Notes: generated from the sequence alone by a model not told the origin. DNA of 64,000 nucleotides from Microbulbifer elongatus (GCF_021165935.1 NZ_CP088953.1:372001-436000), one strand, 5' to 3'. Shown: positions 16,576-26,771, numbered from the stretch's first letter. Made by a program: numbers and translations.

Positions 16576-18963
16576 TTATAGATTTCGGTTCCACAGGACA
16601 CGTTCAGCCGCAGAAGGGGTAACGGCGTCCAGAGCAAATACTTGATTCGCTTCGGTATGCACAATCAATTTATGTCCGGAAAGTACTGGGCTGGCCGTAA
16701 TAGTCTGACCGCCTGGCAACTGGAAGCGCCACAATTCCTCGCCGTTATCACTATTGAACGCGTAGATATTTCCGCTGTAGGTAGCGATATAGATGATGGC
16801 GTGGTCGTCACTTAGCAGCGGCCCGGCAACCACGGCTCCGTCGGTATCAACCTGCCATAAAAGGCTCTTATCAGCAGCCAGGGCATAAACACGGCCGTTT
16901 CCCCCAAGCGAGCCACTGCCACTAATATTGGCACCTACAATCACCCGCTCTCCGCTGATGGCCGCTTTACCCATCACGACTCCAGCGCCCTCCAATGTCC
17001 ACTCGATCTCTCCACGAGGGTCGACCTTATAGAAATTGCCATCAAAAGCACCCACATACGCGCTGCCATCACTAGCCACAGCTAGCGAAGTTGCGATCTG
17101 ATCCGGCACTGGGATGCTGGGCTCACTCCACAAATCCGGTGGTGGAGGCAGGTCCAGCGTGACAGCCAAACTGCGACTTACCTCTCCCTGGGGGCCGCGT
17201 GCGGTGAGGGTATAATTGGTTGTAACTTGCGGGCTGACATTCAGAGTCCCCTCTGATGTCAGAATGGATGTGACACCGTCTCCCACATCATTGCTTAACT
17301 CGATGTGCTGCGCACCATGGACCCGCCAGCGCAATTCCACCCGCTGCCCTCCGCTCTCAATAGCGGAAGGAGAGGCAACAAAACTCGCGATACTCAATGG
17401 TGGGAAGCTGGCGGGGTCTTCTGGATCACTGCCCGCTGCGACTTCGTCTGCATCGTTAATGCCGTCGTTGTCACTGTCCAGCTGTGCAAGCGAGCACCCA
17501 TCTGCATTCACCGGCTGGCCGCTTGAAGTTTCCGCACATTGGTCGATGTAGTCGGCTACTGAGTCACCATCAGTGTCGATTGCAGTAGTAATACTCGCTT
17601 CACCAATATTGCCTGCCATATCCATGATTGAGGCAGTTAGCATCACCTCGGAATTACTCGGGAGCGATTCTGGCAAAGTGCAGTTGATGAAATTTTCACT
17701 GATCCTACAGTCCGCAACAGGACTCCCAGCCATAAGCACTTCTAGACTTCCGGGGTCCAGGGCCAGGTTGTCGGACACCAACAACTTTAATTGCGGCTGA
17801 GGCTCTCTAACCAGAGAGCCATTTACTGGGGAGACGAAGCTTAACTCAGGCGCGACTTGGTCCAGGTTATAAGAAATTTCGAGTCTAGACAGATTGCCGG
17901 CCAGATCTTCGGCGGTACCAGTTGCAGACAAATCTTCACCATCGCCACTCAGGGTGAGGTCCTCTGGGCACCGGACGATACCGCTCAGGTCGTCGCTACA
18001 CTTATAACTAACGGTTACTGGGGCATTGTGCCAACCCGCCGCATTGGCTGCAGAAGATAAATTGGCAGTAATTTCTGGTGCGGTAAAATCAATGTTGACG
18101 CTGCTCTGGACTTCAGCCGTATTGCCCGCAATATCAGTGGCTCTGGCGGCCACGATCTGGCTGCCCCCCTCCTCGCTAACTGACACTTCTTTCGGACACT
18201 CGATCACACCGCTCAAAGTGTCCGCACACTGATAACTAATACTCACCGCTTGCCTATGCCAGCCGGCGCTGTTAGCGGTAGGTATAATATTGGCGTCAAT
18301 CTGCGGAGCCGTTTTATCGATACTGACGGATACCTGTGTTTCTGCACGATTGGTCGCTTTGTCCTCTGCGATCCCGGTGATGGATTGGCTGACGCCCTCC
18401 TCGGTCACAACAACCGGGTCACTGCAACTTTCAATACCACTAAAGGCATCGGAGCAACTAAAGGTCACCGTCGCATTGCTGTTATGCCAGCCAGCCGTAT
18501 TTGCTGCCGGGTCGATAGCAGCCGTTATTACCGGGTTTTCACTGTCGATCCCAATAACTTCCGCGACCAACCCACTACCAGGCTTGCCGCCCAGTTGTAC
18601 AATAAGGGTGTTCTGAATTTGCAGAGAGACGGGAACTTCCAAAAAATCGACTTTTCGGCTGAAGTCGTTTGGGAACAACAGCTCACTGCCATTCAAAACC
18701 ACCGTCGCCGATGTAACTGGATGTGAATCTTCGGCGCCGTTGTATACACGCAAGCGATAAGAGCTCCCTGCCACAGGAGCACCGAAATTAATTGTTTCTT
18801 CCACCGGCTGCCCTTTATCACGGACAAAAAGGTAACTACCAGAAACCTCGAATTCACCGGCATAAGACTGGGGAATAGAAACAGCCAGCAAAAGAGCCCA
18901 AAAATAAAAAGAATGCACATGAGTTAACGACCGACGATATCGGCGTATCAATGGAAGCAACAT
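16576..18963 (-). CDS. Secreted Ig-like repeat plus PQQ-propeller protein, RHS companion
   Basis: 795 residues with an N-terminal hydrophobic segment (about 18-36, signal peptide ending SYAG). Three or more Ig-like repeats of about 90 residues follow (about 165-480), each with an AGWHN...VSYKCSD.LSG pattern and paired Cys. An EF-hand/TSP3-like stretch (DTDGDSVADYIDQC, DSDNDGINDADEVAAGSDPE) comes next, then a YTLTARGP beta domain, and PQQ-like propeller blades (about 640-785; GSAYVGAFDGNFYKVD, AIIYIATYSGNIYAFN). The propeller is short for a full ring. It lies 160 bases upstream of the RHS gene on the same strand, so the two are probably cotranscribed. A role as carrier, receptor-binding or assembly partner of the toxin is inference. 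Confidence 0.8.
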   Translation of the reverse strand: MLLPLIRRYRRSLTHVHSFYFWALLLAVSIPQSYAGEFEVSGSYLFVRDKGQPVEETINFGAPVAGSSYRLRVYNGAEDSHPVTSATVVLNGSELLFPNDFSRKVDFLEVPVSLQIQNTLIVQLGGKPGSGLVAEVIGIDSENPVITAAIDPAANTAGWHNSNATVTFSCSDAFSGIESCSDPVVVTEEGVSQSITGIAEDKATNRAETQVSVSIDKTAPQIDANIIPTANSAGWHRQAVSISYQCADTLSGVIECPKEVSVSEEGGSQIVAARATDIAGNTAEVQSSVNIDFTAPEITANLSSAANAAGWHNAPVTVSYKCSDDLSGIVRCPEDLTLSGDGEDLSATGTAEDLAGNLSRLEISYNLDQVAPELSFVSPVNGSLVREPQPQLKLLVSDNLALDPGSLEVLMAGSPVADCRISENFINCTLPESLPSNSEVMLTASIMDMAGNIGEASITTAIDTDGDSVADYIDQCAETSSGQPVNADGCSLAQLDSDNDGINDADEVAAGSDPEDPASFPPLSIASFVASPSAIESGGQRVELRWRVHGAQHIELSNDVGDGVTSILTSEGTLNVSPQVTTNYTLTARGPQGEVSRSLAVTLDLPPPPDLWSEPSIPVPDQIATSLAVASDGSAYVGAFDGNFYKVDPRGEIEWTLEGAGVVMGKAAISGERVIVGANISGSGSLGGNGRVYALAADKSLLWQVDTDGAVVAGPLLSDDHAIIYIATYSGNIYAFNSDNGEELWRFQLPGGQTITASPVLSGHKLIVHTEANQVFALDAVTPSAAERVLWNRNL

Positions 18964-19628
18964 TTCCCCAGCCCCAAATTTATTGATTTTTTTTTGTCAC
19001 AAGATGCAAAATTCACCACTTCTGGCAAATGACGCAAAATTAAACCAAAAACTGTGTCACAGTTTCAGGGGGAACGAGAAAACTACGATGAATATCCCGC
19101 CAACATTTAGTTGCCAAGGAAACTTATTCAGATATTTGTAATTTCTTGTAATAGGGATGAGCAGATATCACTCGAGTTGACCAATTAAAAATCAAACCTA
19201 GAAATAGCCGAGCTTTTCAGCAGCGCCTTCACCAGATCGGCCCCTTTTCTGCAATCCCTCATAATCTGCTTGAATGCATCCCTCTTCCCAACTTTCACCA
19301 TGACCATGCGGTCATACCGACAGTGGCAAACAGGCGCGCTTAATCCACCAAAACCGGTGCTACAACTTCCGATGCGCTGAAGGGCTTCGGTACGGTATCC
19401 CGGCGTCCGCCAATATGACCGACACTAACAGCTACCACACCATCAAAAACAAGCTTGCCGCTACGCTGGAGTCCGCGTCTCCAGCTTTTTGCCGCCCCTA
19501 AGCTAGTTCAGAGCCCTGTCGAGCCGGCACCAGACACATTCTGTCCCGCCCCCCCTCCAAACCACCCCACCCAACCCGCTACAATAGGAACAACCAGCGA
19601 ACCAACCATTCCAAAGCAAAGATTTACC
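18964..19628. other. Divergent intergenic region, no clear gene
   Basis: About 660 bases separate the companion gene from the aminopeptidase gene. The part next to the companion is AT-rich and should carry the toxin-operon promoter. The part 19200-19460 is less AT-rich and ends in a terminator-like hairpin on the plus strand, although no upstream plus-strand gene is visible. Short open stretches occur on both strands here, but none could be matched to a family. It may be a gene remnant or a small RNA. Confidence 0.4.
19465..19490 (+). terminator. Orphan intrinsic terminator
   Basis: GCTGGAG and CTCCAGC (7-bp perfect stem, 7-base loop) are followed by TTTTT on the plus strand. It lies 139 bases upstream of the aminopeptidase start with no gene before it, so it would end a small RNA or act as a leader attenuator. 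Confidence 0.55.
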
Positions 19629-22394
19629 ATGCGAATTCTTACTCTTCCGGCCCTGCTTGCCGGACTGATACTGCTCACCGCCTGCGGAACTGACAACAAA
19701 ACCACCAGCGACCCCAACCGGGAAAACGCGACACAGGAAACCACCGCCAGCGAGCAGACAGTGGAGACAAAAACCACTGAGGCCAAACCCAGCGTCGAAG
19801 AACAAGCACCCGCCGGCAAACTCCCCGACGGCGTGCGCCCCACCGCCTATCGCCTCGACCTCACCCTCGATCCCCGCCAGGATACCTTCCACGGCCAGGT
19901 GGAAATTGACATAGAAGTGGACAAAGCCACCGACCACATCTGGATGCACGGCAACAACATCGACGTCGCCGACATCAAAGCCATCGTACCCGCCCAAGGC
20001 GATGAGAAAGAAAAAGAAGTCGCCGCCCACTACCGCCAGATGCTCGACAGCGGCGTGGTGCGTGTGGACTTCGCCGGTGGTATCCCCGCCGGCAAAATCA
20101 CCCTGCGCACCAAATACAGCGCCCCCTTCGATAAAAACCTAGCCGGGCTGTTCAAGGTCGAAGAAAAAGGCGATGCCTACGCACTGGCCAAATCCGAATC
20201 CATCCAGGCGCGCCGCTTCCTGCCCGGCTTCGACGAACCCGGCCTGAAAGCCACTTACGATATCAGCCTCACCATCCCCAACGGCTACAAAGCCATCAGC
20301 AACGGACCCGAAACCGAACGCGTAGACGCCGGCAACGGTATGGAAAAGGTCATCTTTGCCCAGACCCGTCCCATGCCCACCTACTTACTCTCGCTCGCCG
20401 TAGGCCCCTTCGACGTGGTCGAGCGCCCGGACATTCCCGCCAACAAATACCGCAAGGACCCACTGCCCCTGCGCGGCTTCGCGCGCAAAGGTCGCGGCAA
20501 GGATATGGCGTACGTGCTGGATAAAACCCCGGAAATGCTGCGCATTTTTGAAGAGCAGCTGCAGCGCCCCTATCCCTTCCGCAAGCTCGACATCATCGCC
20601 GCTCCCCAGTGGCCCAGTGGCGCCACCGAGCTCTCTGCCGCGATTACCTATCGCGAACAGCGCATTCTGGTGGAAGGTGACGAACCCGCCCCCGGCCTGC
20701 GCCTGGCCCTGCTCGGCGTACACGCCCACGAAATCGCACATATGTGGTTCGGCAACCTGGTCACCCCGCCCTGGTGGGACGACCTGTGGCTGAAAGAAGG
20801 CTTCGCCACCTGGGGCACCCCGCTGGCTCTGACCATCATGGAACCGGACGGCGGCCACGACCTGAATGCCGCGGTGCGCGCCATCAGCGCAATGAAACTG
20901 GATTCCCTTGCCAGCACCCGCGCTATCCGCGAGCCGATTACCGACAACAACAATATCCGCAACGCCTACGACGCCATTACCTACTCCAAGAGCCTCGGTG
21001 TTATCCACATGGTGGACGAGTACTTTGGCGCGGACACTTTCCGCCCGGCACTGGGCCGCTACATAGAAACGTTCGCCGATGGCGTCGCGGACTCGCCGGA
21101 CTTCTACCAGGTGATCGGCGACGAAACCGAAAGCCCGCAGCTCAACGAAACCTTCCGCACCTTCGTAGAGCAGAAAGGCGTACCCCTGCTGTCACTGACC
21201 GTAAACTGCAATACTCAGGGCCAAGCCACGGTGATCGTGCAGCAACAGCGCTACAAACCACTGGGTTCCCCCATTGCTGAAACCGGCCAACAGTGGAGTA
21301 TCCCATTCTGTATGCGCACCGATTCCGGCGTCGCCCAGTGTGAATTTCTGAGTGACCGCCAACAGGAGATTGCCGTATCCGGCGGCACCTGCCCCAAGTG
21401 GGTCATGCCCAATGTGAACGGCAGTGGATACTACCGCTTCACCATGGAAGAGAAATACTGGCAGTCCCTGCTGGATGAATTCGACAATCTCAATCCTACC
21501 GAGCGGCTGTCTCTGATCGACAGCGCCTTCGCCGCCTTCGAAAGCGGAAACCTCCAACCGGGAACACTGCTGGAAGTCGTGCGCCTGTCGGCAACCTCTG
21601 ACAAGCGCCAGGTGGTCGAGGCACCTCTGGGTTACCTGGCCAAATACTCGGACCATTATGTAGACGATGCCAATGCCACCAACTGGCAGGGCTTTCTGAA
21701 AAAACTGTACGGCGCGAAGGTGCAGCAGCTCGCAGGTGAAAATGACTCCGAAAGCCAGCTACTGCGCAGCCGCCTGCTGGGCTTTCTCGCCCTGGAGGCG
21801 AAAGACACGGACACCCGCCAGCAACTGCAACAACAGGCGGAACAGTTTACCGGTTTCGATGGCGAGCGCGATCCAGCGGCACTGGACTCCGATCTGTATG
21901 AAAGCGCGCTTACCGTTGCCATCCAGGATTCCGGCACGGCATTTCTCGACCATCTGATCCAGGTCCGCAGTGAACTGGATGACCCGCTGTTTGAGAGCGC
22001 CAGTGCCAATGCCATGGGCCGCGTTACCGACCCGCTACAACTGGACACCATCCACCAGCTGGCACTCAGTGAGAAAATGGGCGCGCGGGAAGCGTTTGGT
22101 CTGATCCAGAACGCCCTGATAGAACCGGAGCTTCAGGCTAGAAACTGGCAGTGGCTGCGGGACAACTTTGCCGCTGTAGTTGCTAAAATTCCGGAGCAGT
22201 GGCGCCGCAATACCCCGCGCTTTGGCGCCAACTTCTGTGACCAGCCTTCACTGCAGCAGATACAGCTACTGTTTACCCAGCAACAAAAACTGGTACCCGG
22301 CTACCAGCGAGCCCTGGCGCAGACCGAAGAAGGGATTAATCTGTGCCTGGCACTGAAAGAGAATGGACAGGCACTGGTGGAGAGTCTCAAATAA
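19629..22394 (+). CDS. M1-family aminopeptidase, lipoprotein
   Basis: A 921-residue zinc aminopeptidase removing N-terminal residues from peptides. ATG 19629 starts a lipoprotein signal (LLAGLILLTAC), so it is anchored by lipid in the envelope; the longer upstream frame has no signal and low-complexity Pro/Thr sequence. After a Thr/Glu-rich linker come the M1 N-terminal beta domain (from about 60), a GAMEN-like segment altered to GATEL, and the zinc site HEIAH (367-371) with Glu390 (WLKEGFATW), exactly 18 residues apart as in M1 enzymes. The C-terminal half is the ERAP1-like helical domain (NPTERLSLIDSAFAAFESG). It is a single gene with its own terminator. Confidence 0.92.
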   Translation: MRILTLPALLAGLILLTACGTDNKTTSDPNRENATQETTASEQTVETKTTEAKPSVEEQAPAGKLPDGVRPTAYRLDLTLDPRQDTFHGQVEIDIEVDKATDHIWMHGNNIDVADIKAIVPAQGDEKEKEVAAHYRQMLDSGVVRVDFAGGIPAGKITLRTKYSAPFDKNLAGLFKVEEKGDAYALAKSESIQARRFLPGFDEPGLKATYDISLTIPNGYKAISNGPETERVDAGNGMEKVIFAQTRPMPTYLLSLAVGPFDVVERPDIPANKYRKDPLPLRGFARKGRGKDMAYVLDKTPEMLRIFEEQLQRPYPFRKLDIIAAPQWPSGATELSAAITYREQRILVEGDEPAPGLRLALLGVHAHEIAHMWFGNLVTPPWWDDLWLKEGFATWGTPLALTIMEPDGGHDLNAAVRAISAMKLDSLASTRAIREPITDNNNIRNAYDAITYSKSLGVIHMVDEYFGADTFRPALGRYIETFADGVADSPDFYQVIGDETESPQLNETFRTFVEQKGVPLLSLTVNCNTQGQATVIVQQQRYKPLGSPIAETGQQWSIPFCMRTDSGVAQCEFLSDRQQEIAVSGGTCPKWVMPNVNGSGYYRFTMEEKYWQSLLDEFDNLNPTERLSLIDSAFAAFESGNLQPGTLLEVVRLSATSDKRQVVEAPLGYLAKYSDHYVDDANATNWQGFLKKLYGAKVQQLAGENDSESQLLRSRLLGFLALEAKDTDTRQQLQQQAEQFTGFDGERDPAALDSDLYESALTVAIQDSGTAFLDHLIQVRSELDDPLFESASANAMGRVTDPLQLDTIHQLALSEKMGAREAFGLIQNALIEPELQARNWQWLRDNFAAVVAKIPEQWRRNTPRFGANFCDQPSLQQIQLLFTQQQKLVPGYQRALAQTEEGINLCLALKENGQALVESLK

Positions 22395-22417
22395 AAGGCA
22401 GTGGCTATAGCAGCTTC

Positions 22418-22447
22418 GAAAATGGCAGCCATGGCTGCCATTTTTTA
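22418..22447. terminator. Intrinsic terminator between convergent genes
   Basis: AAAATGGCAGC and GCTGCCATTTT form the stem around CATG, followed by T's on the plus strand. A's on the other side make it usable for the convergent sulfotransferase gene as well. Confidence 0.85.
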
Positions 22448-22454
22448 GCGCTTT

Positions 22455-24080
22455 TTATTCAACACTTATACCGGCATCCTCCAGAACCTGCTGGATCGGC
22501 TTCAGCTGCGCACGCAAGTGATGCCACTTGTGTACGGACGACTGGTATACCGGCTGCCGAACTTGCGCAGCACTCGCTGTTGAAGTGCCCGCAACCTGGG
22601 AATAGTAGTGTTCCAGCACCTGATCTTTCCAGGGGACCCCGCAGGCCGCATAGACCGCACGACTTGCCGAGGGAAGATCACTGACCAGATCTTCATAGTG
22701 CACATCGATAACCCGCTCTGCGAACACCTCACGCCAGTGCATCATCAACTTTCGATACGAGCAATAGTAGCGTGCCAACTCATGCTGATCGTACGAAAAC
22801 GGGTAGGCGCTCTTGAACAGCGTTTTATAGGTGGCGTAGCAGGTATCCATCGGGTTGCGCGCCAGATGCACTATCTTGGCCGCAGGTAGCGCTCTGGCAA
22901 TCCACCCCAGGTACAGAAAGTTCATTGGATTTTTATCAATAATCCACTGACTCCCTGTCTGACGGGCTCGGGCACGCATCTGCCTGATATACAGGCTTCC
23001 CACATTTGCAATATCCAGATTATTGCCCGCTGTCAAAATAACATTGCGAGTTTCATCCCGCTCGCAATCCGTAGCGGCCTGCTGTAATAACAGGCGCGCG
23101 AACGTATCCGGCTCACCCGCTGAAGCGACCTCGCCGGACGCGCAAAGAATCCTATCCAGCAGTGTAGAACCAGTGCGCGGCATGCCAAGCACAAAAATAA
23201 CCTCTTGACCCTGCTCGCAGGGAACAGCTCGGCCCGACAGAAAATTTCGGTCAAATACATCCGCAATCTCTGTCATCACCGAAAGGTCGCGACTTAGCTG
23301 ATAGTCGATATTCTTGCGGCGGGATTTGGCACCTTTTTCAAGTGCCGCAAAGCTTGCTGCGTACTCTTCCAGGTCCTCGTACTCTTTGGCCAGCGCATAA
23401 TTCAACTGAATCGCTGCCTGCTCTGGCAGTCGATCTCGAGTGACCAGGGCACTCAGTTCGCCCACATGATTGCGGTTTGCTTTCTGCTTACGCAGATCAG
23501 ATCGATTCTTGTATGCTTCCCAATCATCAGGCCTAAGGGCAATGACTCGGTCATAGAGTATTTCTGCACGCTCCAGATTTCCCATGGCACGATTCGCCGC
23601 AGCACAGTTGAACAGCAGCAATGGCTCTTCAGGCTGTTTGGTTACCGCGGTTTCAAACACTACAAGTGCGTGCTCATGGGATTCGCACATGGTAAATAGA
23701 TACCCAAGTTGCGAAAGCGTCGCGCTATCGAGCAGTTCTAGATCCTCAAAATCTGCGGACTGCAGTGTACCCAACGCACCAGCGATATCCCCTTCGCGTA
23801 CATAACTGGTCGCAATATGGAGAAGGATCGGCCAGCGTCTTGGTGCCATTCCCGGGAAAAGTGTCAAAGCCTGTTGAAGCTGGCTTCTCGCGGCAGAGAA
23901 CTTTTGACCTGCCATCAGAATATCAGCATATAACCGTCTGCCACTTGCAAAACCTGGTGACAGTTCAACAACTGTACGAGCGACTTCTTCTGCCTCCCGT
24001 AAGTGACCGGACTGAAAAAGTTTTCTGGCCCTGGTATAGGCCTGTTTCGCTTCACTGCTTGGCTCGGCGTGTAATGACAT
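22455..24080 (-). CDS. TPR-containing sulfotransferase family protein
   Basis: 541 residues, cytoplasmic (no signal peptide). Residues about 10-250 are TPR repeats (AKQAYTRARKLFQSGHLREA, AMGNLERAEILYDRVIALRP). The second half is a PAPS-dependent sulfotransferase: the 5'-phosphosulfate loop VLGMPRTGSTLLDRIL is at about 297-312, and the 3'-phosphate-side motif IVHLARNPMDTCYATYK comes later. A final helix ends LKPIQQVLEDAGISVE. This two-domain layout is common in marine gammaproteobacteria; the acceptor is unknown. The start ATG 24080 has only a weak AGAAG upstream. The TonB gene behind it is separated by a terminator, so this is probably a single transcription unit. Confidence 0.88.
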   Translation of the reverse strand: MSLHAEPSSEAKQAYTRARKLFQSGHLREAEEVARTVVELSPGFASGRRLYADILMAGQKFSAARSQLQQALTLFPGMAPRRWPILLHIATSYVREGDIAGALGTLQSADFEDLELLDSATLSQLGYLFTMCESHEHALVVFETAVTKQPEEPLLLFNCAAANRAMGNLERAEILYDRVIALRPDDWEAYKNRSDLRKQKANRNHVGELSALVTRDRLPEQAAIQLNYALAKEYEDLEEYAASFAALEKGAKSRRKNIDYQLSRDLSVMTEIADVFDRNFLSGRAVPCEQGQEVIFVLGMPRTGSTLLDRILCASGEVASAGEPDTFARLLLQQAATDCERDETRNVILTAGNNLDIANVGSLYIRQMRARARQTGSQWIIDKNPMNFLYLGWIARALPAAKIVHLARNPMDTCYATYKTLFKSAYPFSYDQHELARYYCSYRKLMMHWREVFAERVIDVHYEDLVSDLPSASRAVYAACGVPWKDQVLEHYYSQVAGTSTASAAQVRQPVYQSSVHKWHHLRAQLKPIQQVLEDAGISVE

Positions 24081-24131
24081 GACTTCTAACTTGTCTGAGC
24101 TTTACAGAACAGTGTACCCGTTTCCCGCACA

Positions 24132-24158
24132 TAAAAAAGCCGGCCACAAGGCCGGCTA
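24132..24158 (-). terminator. Intrinsic terminator of the TonB receptor gene
   Basis: AGCCGGCC and GGCCGGCT (8-bp perfect stem, loop ACAA) lie next to a run of A's on the plus strand, which is a U-tract when read from the receptor gene. Confidence 0.85.
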
Positions 24159-24188
24159 AACAGGATCTAGAAAAACAACAATGAACGT

Positions 24189-26633
24189 TTAGAAGTGATA
24201 GCGACCAGAAACACCGAATGTACGCGGCAGACTGATGTAGTCTTTGGAGGAATTACCGTAGAAGTTCTCCGCCGGATCCGTCCCCATATGAGCTTCTGTC
24301 AGTGCCCCGGTTACACCATCTTCATTGAAAAGGTTCTTGGCATAAAGGGTGACATCCCAGTCGTCTGCCACCAGCGTGCTGCTCAGGTTCCATAACTGGA
24401 ACCCGTCAAACTCTGCTGCAGTCGCCCCGTCACCAATGGAGTTGGAGGTTTCCGATTGGTAGTAACCATTCAAACGACTAACCAGGGTGAAGGCACCGAT
24501 GGTCGTAGTGTGATCCATGGCGACCGACAGGGTGTGTTCGGCGGTGCCCGGCAAGCTAGCGCCTGACTCTGCAACAATGTATTCCCCAGTGACACCACTG
24601 CCCTGGAAGTTACCGTAGGGCTGATAGAAATCGGCGGTCAGTTCAGCATCGACAAACGCATAACCGAGGTTGTAGCCGATGCTCTCGGTCAGGTCACCCT
24701 GCAGTTCCAGTTCCAGCCCCTGAGTTCTGGCTTCATCCCCATTGACCGCAGCGAAGAAGCCCCAGTTTGCCGTAGAAGTATTCAACTGTGGATCGGCCCA
24801 GTCCATACGGAAGAGCGACACGGTGTAACGCAGAGAGTCAGTGGTACCTTTCACACCCAGCTCGTAGTTCATCACCTGGTCGGATCCGTACTGCAGGTAA
24901 TCCGGGCTCTCGGCAAAGCCGCCGACCAGAGGCACCGCATTGGCGCCGCCACGGCGATAGCCTTCGGAAACGGTAGCGTAGAGCATGGTGTCCGCGTTCA
25001 TATCCCAGGAGACATTCGCCTTCAACAGGGTATCGCTCTCCTCGGTAGTAAAGCTGGCTTTGGTGTCCTCTTCCGGCTCGGGCCAGATCGGCAGCTGCAG
25101 TACGCTGTCATTGGTCAGCTTATTATCGAAGTGACGCAGGCCAAGGGTCATACGGAAAGTGTCGGAGAAATTGAACGTGGTTTCACCGAAGATGGCCGCG
25201 TCGGTAAAGCTCTGGTTGCGGCGGAAGTAAAAGTCCTGGTCCTGAACGTTTGCACCCCAGCTGGCAAACTCTTCAGCGAAGGAGAGTCCCGGAGTCCAAA
25301 CCGCAGGGGCCTCAGCGGCCCACGCGGCCCAGCCGGGCATATAACTGTTCTGACCCGCGTTGCTCTCCTGATCCATATAGAAGAAGCCCGCTACCCAGTC
25401 GACAAACTGATCACCATTGGAAACCAGGCGGATTTCCTGCACCAGCGCGCTGTCGTCGTAAAAGCGTTCGGCCTGAGCCAGCGGTCGCGGTGAGCCACCG
25501 TAGTAGGCGCCGAACCAGTCATTCTGTGCGTAGAAGCCGGAATTGTCGCTGATGGCGATGCCATCGTGGGAATAATTTGAAGTGCTGGAGGTAAAGGTTG
25601 CAAAACCCATATCCAGTGAAATTTCCAGCGCGGTAAGAGACACATCCCGCTCGGAAGGCTCCAGGGTCACCGCACCATTTTCGTAGTCATCGTAAAACTC
25701 TTCTTCACCACTCACCCAGTTGCTGCCGCGGGTAACCTGACGACGGCCACCGATTTCATCGCTCTGCATCTGGTGAGAAAGCTGCACACTCAGTTCATCA
25801 TTCGGCTCGATCAGCAGCGATGCGCGTGCGTAGGTAATATCTACGGTATCCGCATCCTCTACACTACGGAATACCGGTGCCCCATTGGCAATGTCACCGC
25901 CGGCCGCAACCGGAGCACCCTGGGAATCAAGCTCGTAAACGTTGGTGTAATCCACAATACCATCGTTGTCGATCATACCCGCGGAAGCGCGCAGCGCCAT
26001 TTTTTCACCGAGAGGAATATTGACCAGTGCGTCGGCACTGAAGTTGGTGCCACCAGAGCCCTCGGTCTGGCTGACGCTGCTACCCACTTTCGCTTCAAAC
26101 CCTTCGGTAGAAGGTTTGGCCATGATGTAGCGAACGGTACCCGCCAGAGAGCCTGATCCATACAGCGTACCCTGTGGGCCACGCAGTACTTCCACACGCT
26201 CAATATCTTTAAGAATAAAGTTGCCGTACAGAGGCGTGTCATCAACGTAAGTGGCAACGGTTGGCACAGCGGAGAGAGGAACATCACCGTTCGCACCACT
26301 GTCGACATTCATACCACGGATAATGACACCGTTGACGGTGCCCGAATTGCGGTAGCCCCGGTCAACGACGGTCAGCCCTGGAACACTGCGCATCATTTCT
26401 GCGGCATCGGTAATCTGCCCCGCTTCGAGCTCATCCCCACTCACGGCAGAAATGTTGTATGGAATATCCTGAACGCTCTCCGCACGGCGGGTAGCAGTCA
26501 CAATCACTTCCTCAATAAGTGATTCTTGCGCACTCGCCAGCTGCGGAACGGATAGCAGCGTACCCGCGGATACTGCCGCGACGGCGGTTGCCAGTGTGGA
26601 TTTGCTAAACCCCTGCTTGATTGGTTGCTTCAT
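24189..26633 (-). CDS. TonB-dependent outer-membrane receptor
   Basis: An 814-residue outer-membrane receptor for energy-dependent uptake. A signal peptide (residues 1-35) is followed by the TonB box region EEVIVTATRRAES, then the plug domain (about 50-170: QDIPYNISAVSGDEL, RVEVLRGPQGTLYGSGSLAG) and a 22-strand barrel. It ends with the beta-signal FGVSGRYHF and terminal Phe. The style (VQDIPYNISAVSG) is that of receptors for organic nutrients in marine gammaproteobacteria rather than siderophore receptors, but the ligand cannot be read. It lies directly downstream of the nitrilase-fold amidase gene on the same strand, 194 bases apart, with CTGGACC boxes in the gap. This suggests shared control with the amidase and transporter. 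Confidence 0.92.
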   Translation of the reverse strand: MKQPIKQGFSKSTLATAVAAVSAGTLLSVPQLASAQESLIEEVIVTATRRAESVQDIPYNISAVSGDELEAGQITDAAEMMRSVPGLTVVDRGYRNSGTVNGVIIRGMNVDSGANGDVPLSAVPTVATYVDDTPLYGNFILKDIERVEVLRGPQGTLYGSGSLAGTVRYIMAKPSTEGFEAKVGSSVSQTEGSGGTNFSADALVNIPLGEKMALRASAGMIDNDGIVDYTNVYELDSQGAPVAAGGDIANGAPVFRSVEDADTVDITYARASLLIEPNDELSVQLSHQMQSDEIGGRRQVTRGSNWVSGEEEFYDDYENGAVTLEPSERDVSLTALEISLDMGFATFTSSTSNYSHDGIAISDNSGFYAQNDWFGAYYGGSPRPLAQAERFYDDSALVQEIRLVSNGDQFVDWVAGFFYMDQESNAGQNSYMPGWAAWAAEAPAVWTPGLSFAEEFASWGANVQDQDFYFRRNQSFTDAAIFGETTFNFSDTFRMTLGLRHFDNKLTNDSVLQLPIWPEPEEDTKASFTTEESDTLLKANVSWDMNADTMLYATVSEGYRRGGANAVPLVGGFAESPDYLQYGSDQVMNYELGVKGTTDSLRYTVSLFRMDWADPQLNTSTANWGFFAAVNGDEARTQGLELELQGDLTESIGYNLGYAFVDAELTADFYQPYGNFQGSGVTGEYIVAESGASLPGTAEHTLSVAMDHTTTIGAFTLVSRLNGYYQSETSNSIGDGATAAEFDGFQLWNLSSTLVADDWDVTLYAKNLFNEDGVTGALTEAHMGTDPAENFYGNSSKDYISLPRTFGVSGRYHF

Positions 26634-26720
26634 GATGCCCTCTGCTAGGTTTGGATCTCTTATTTGAATATTCGCCGCTGGCCAAACTACGCCGGCTGTT
26701 GTTGTGATTCTTTTGTATAA

Positions 26721-26771
26721 CTGGACCCTGGCCTATACCTAGTGCCAGTTAGTCTACAACGACTGGTCCAG
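26721..26771. promoter_or_regulatory. Inverted CTGGACC boxes upstream of the TonB receptor gene
   Basis: CTGGACC (26721-26727) and its inverse GGTCCAG (26765-26771) lie 37 bases apart, within 140 bases of the receptor start. CTGGAC is the core of the box described for the MocR-family regulator TauR (CTGGACYTAA). A MocR gene lies 2.5 kb away, so this is a candidate operator. Confidence 0.4.
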
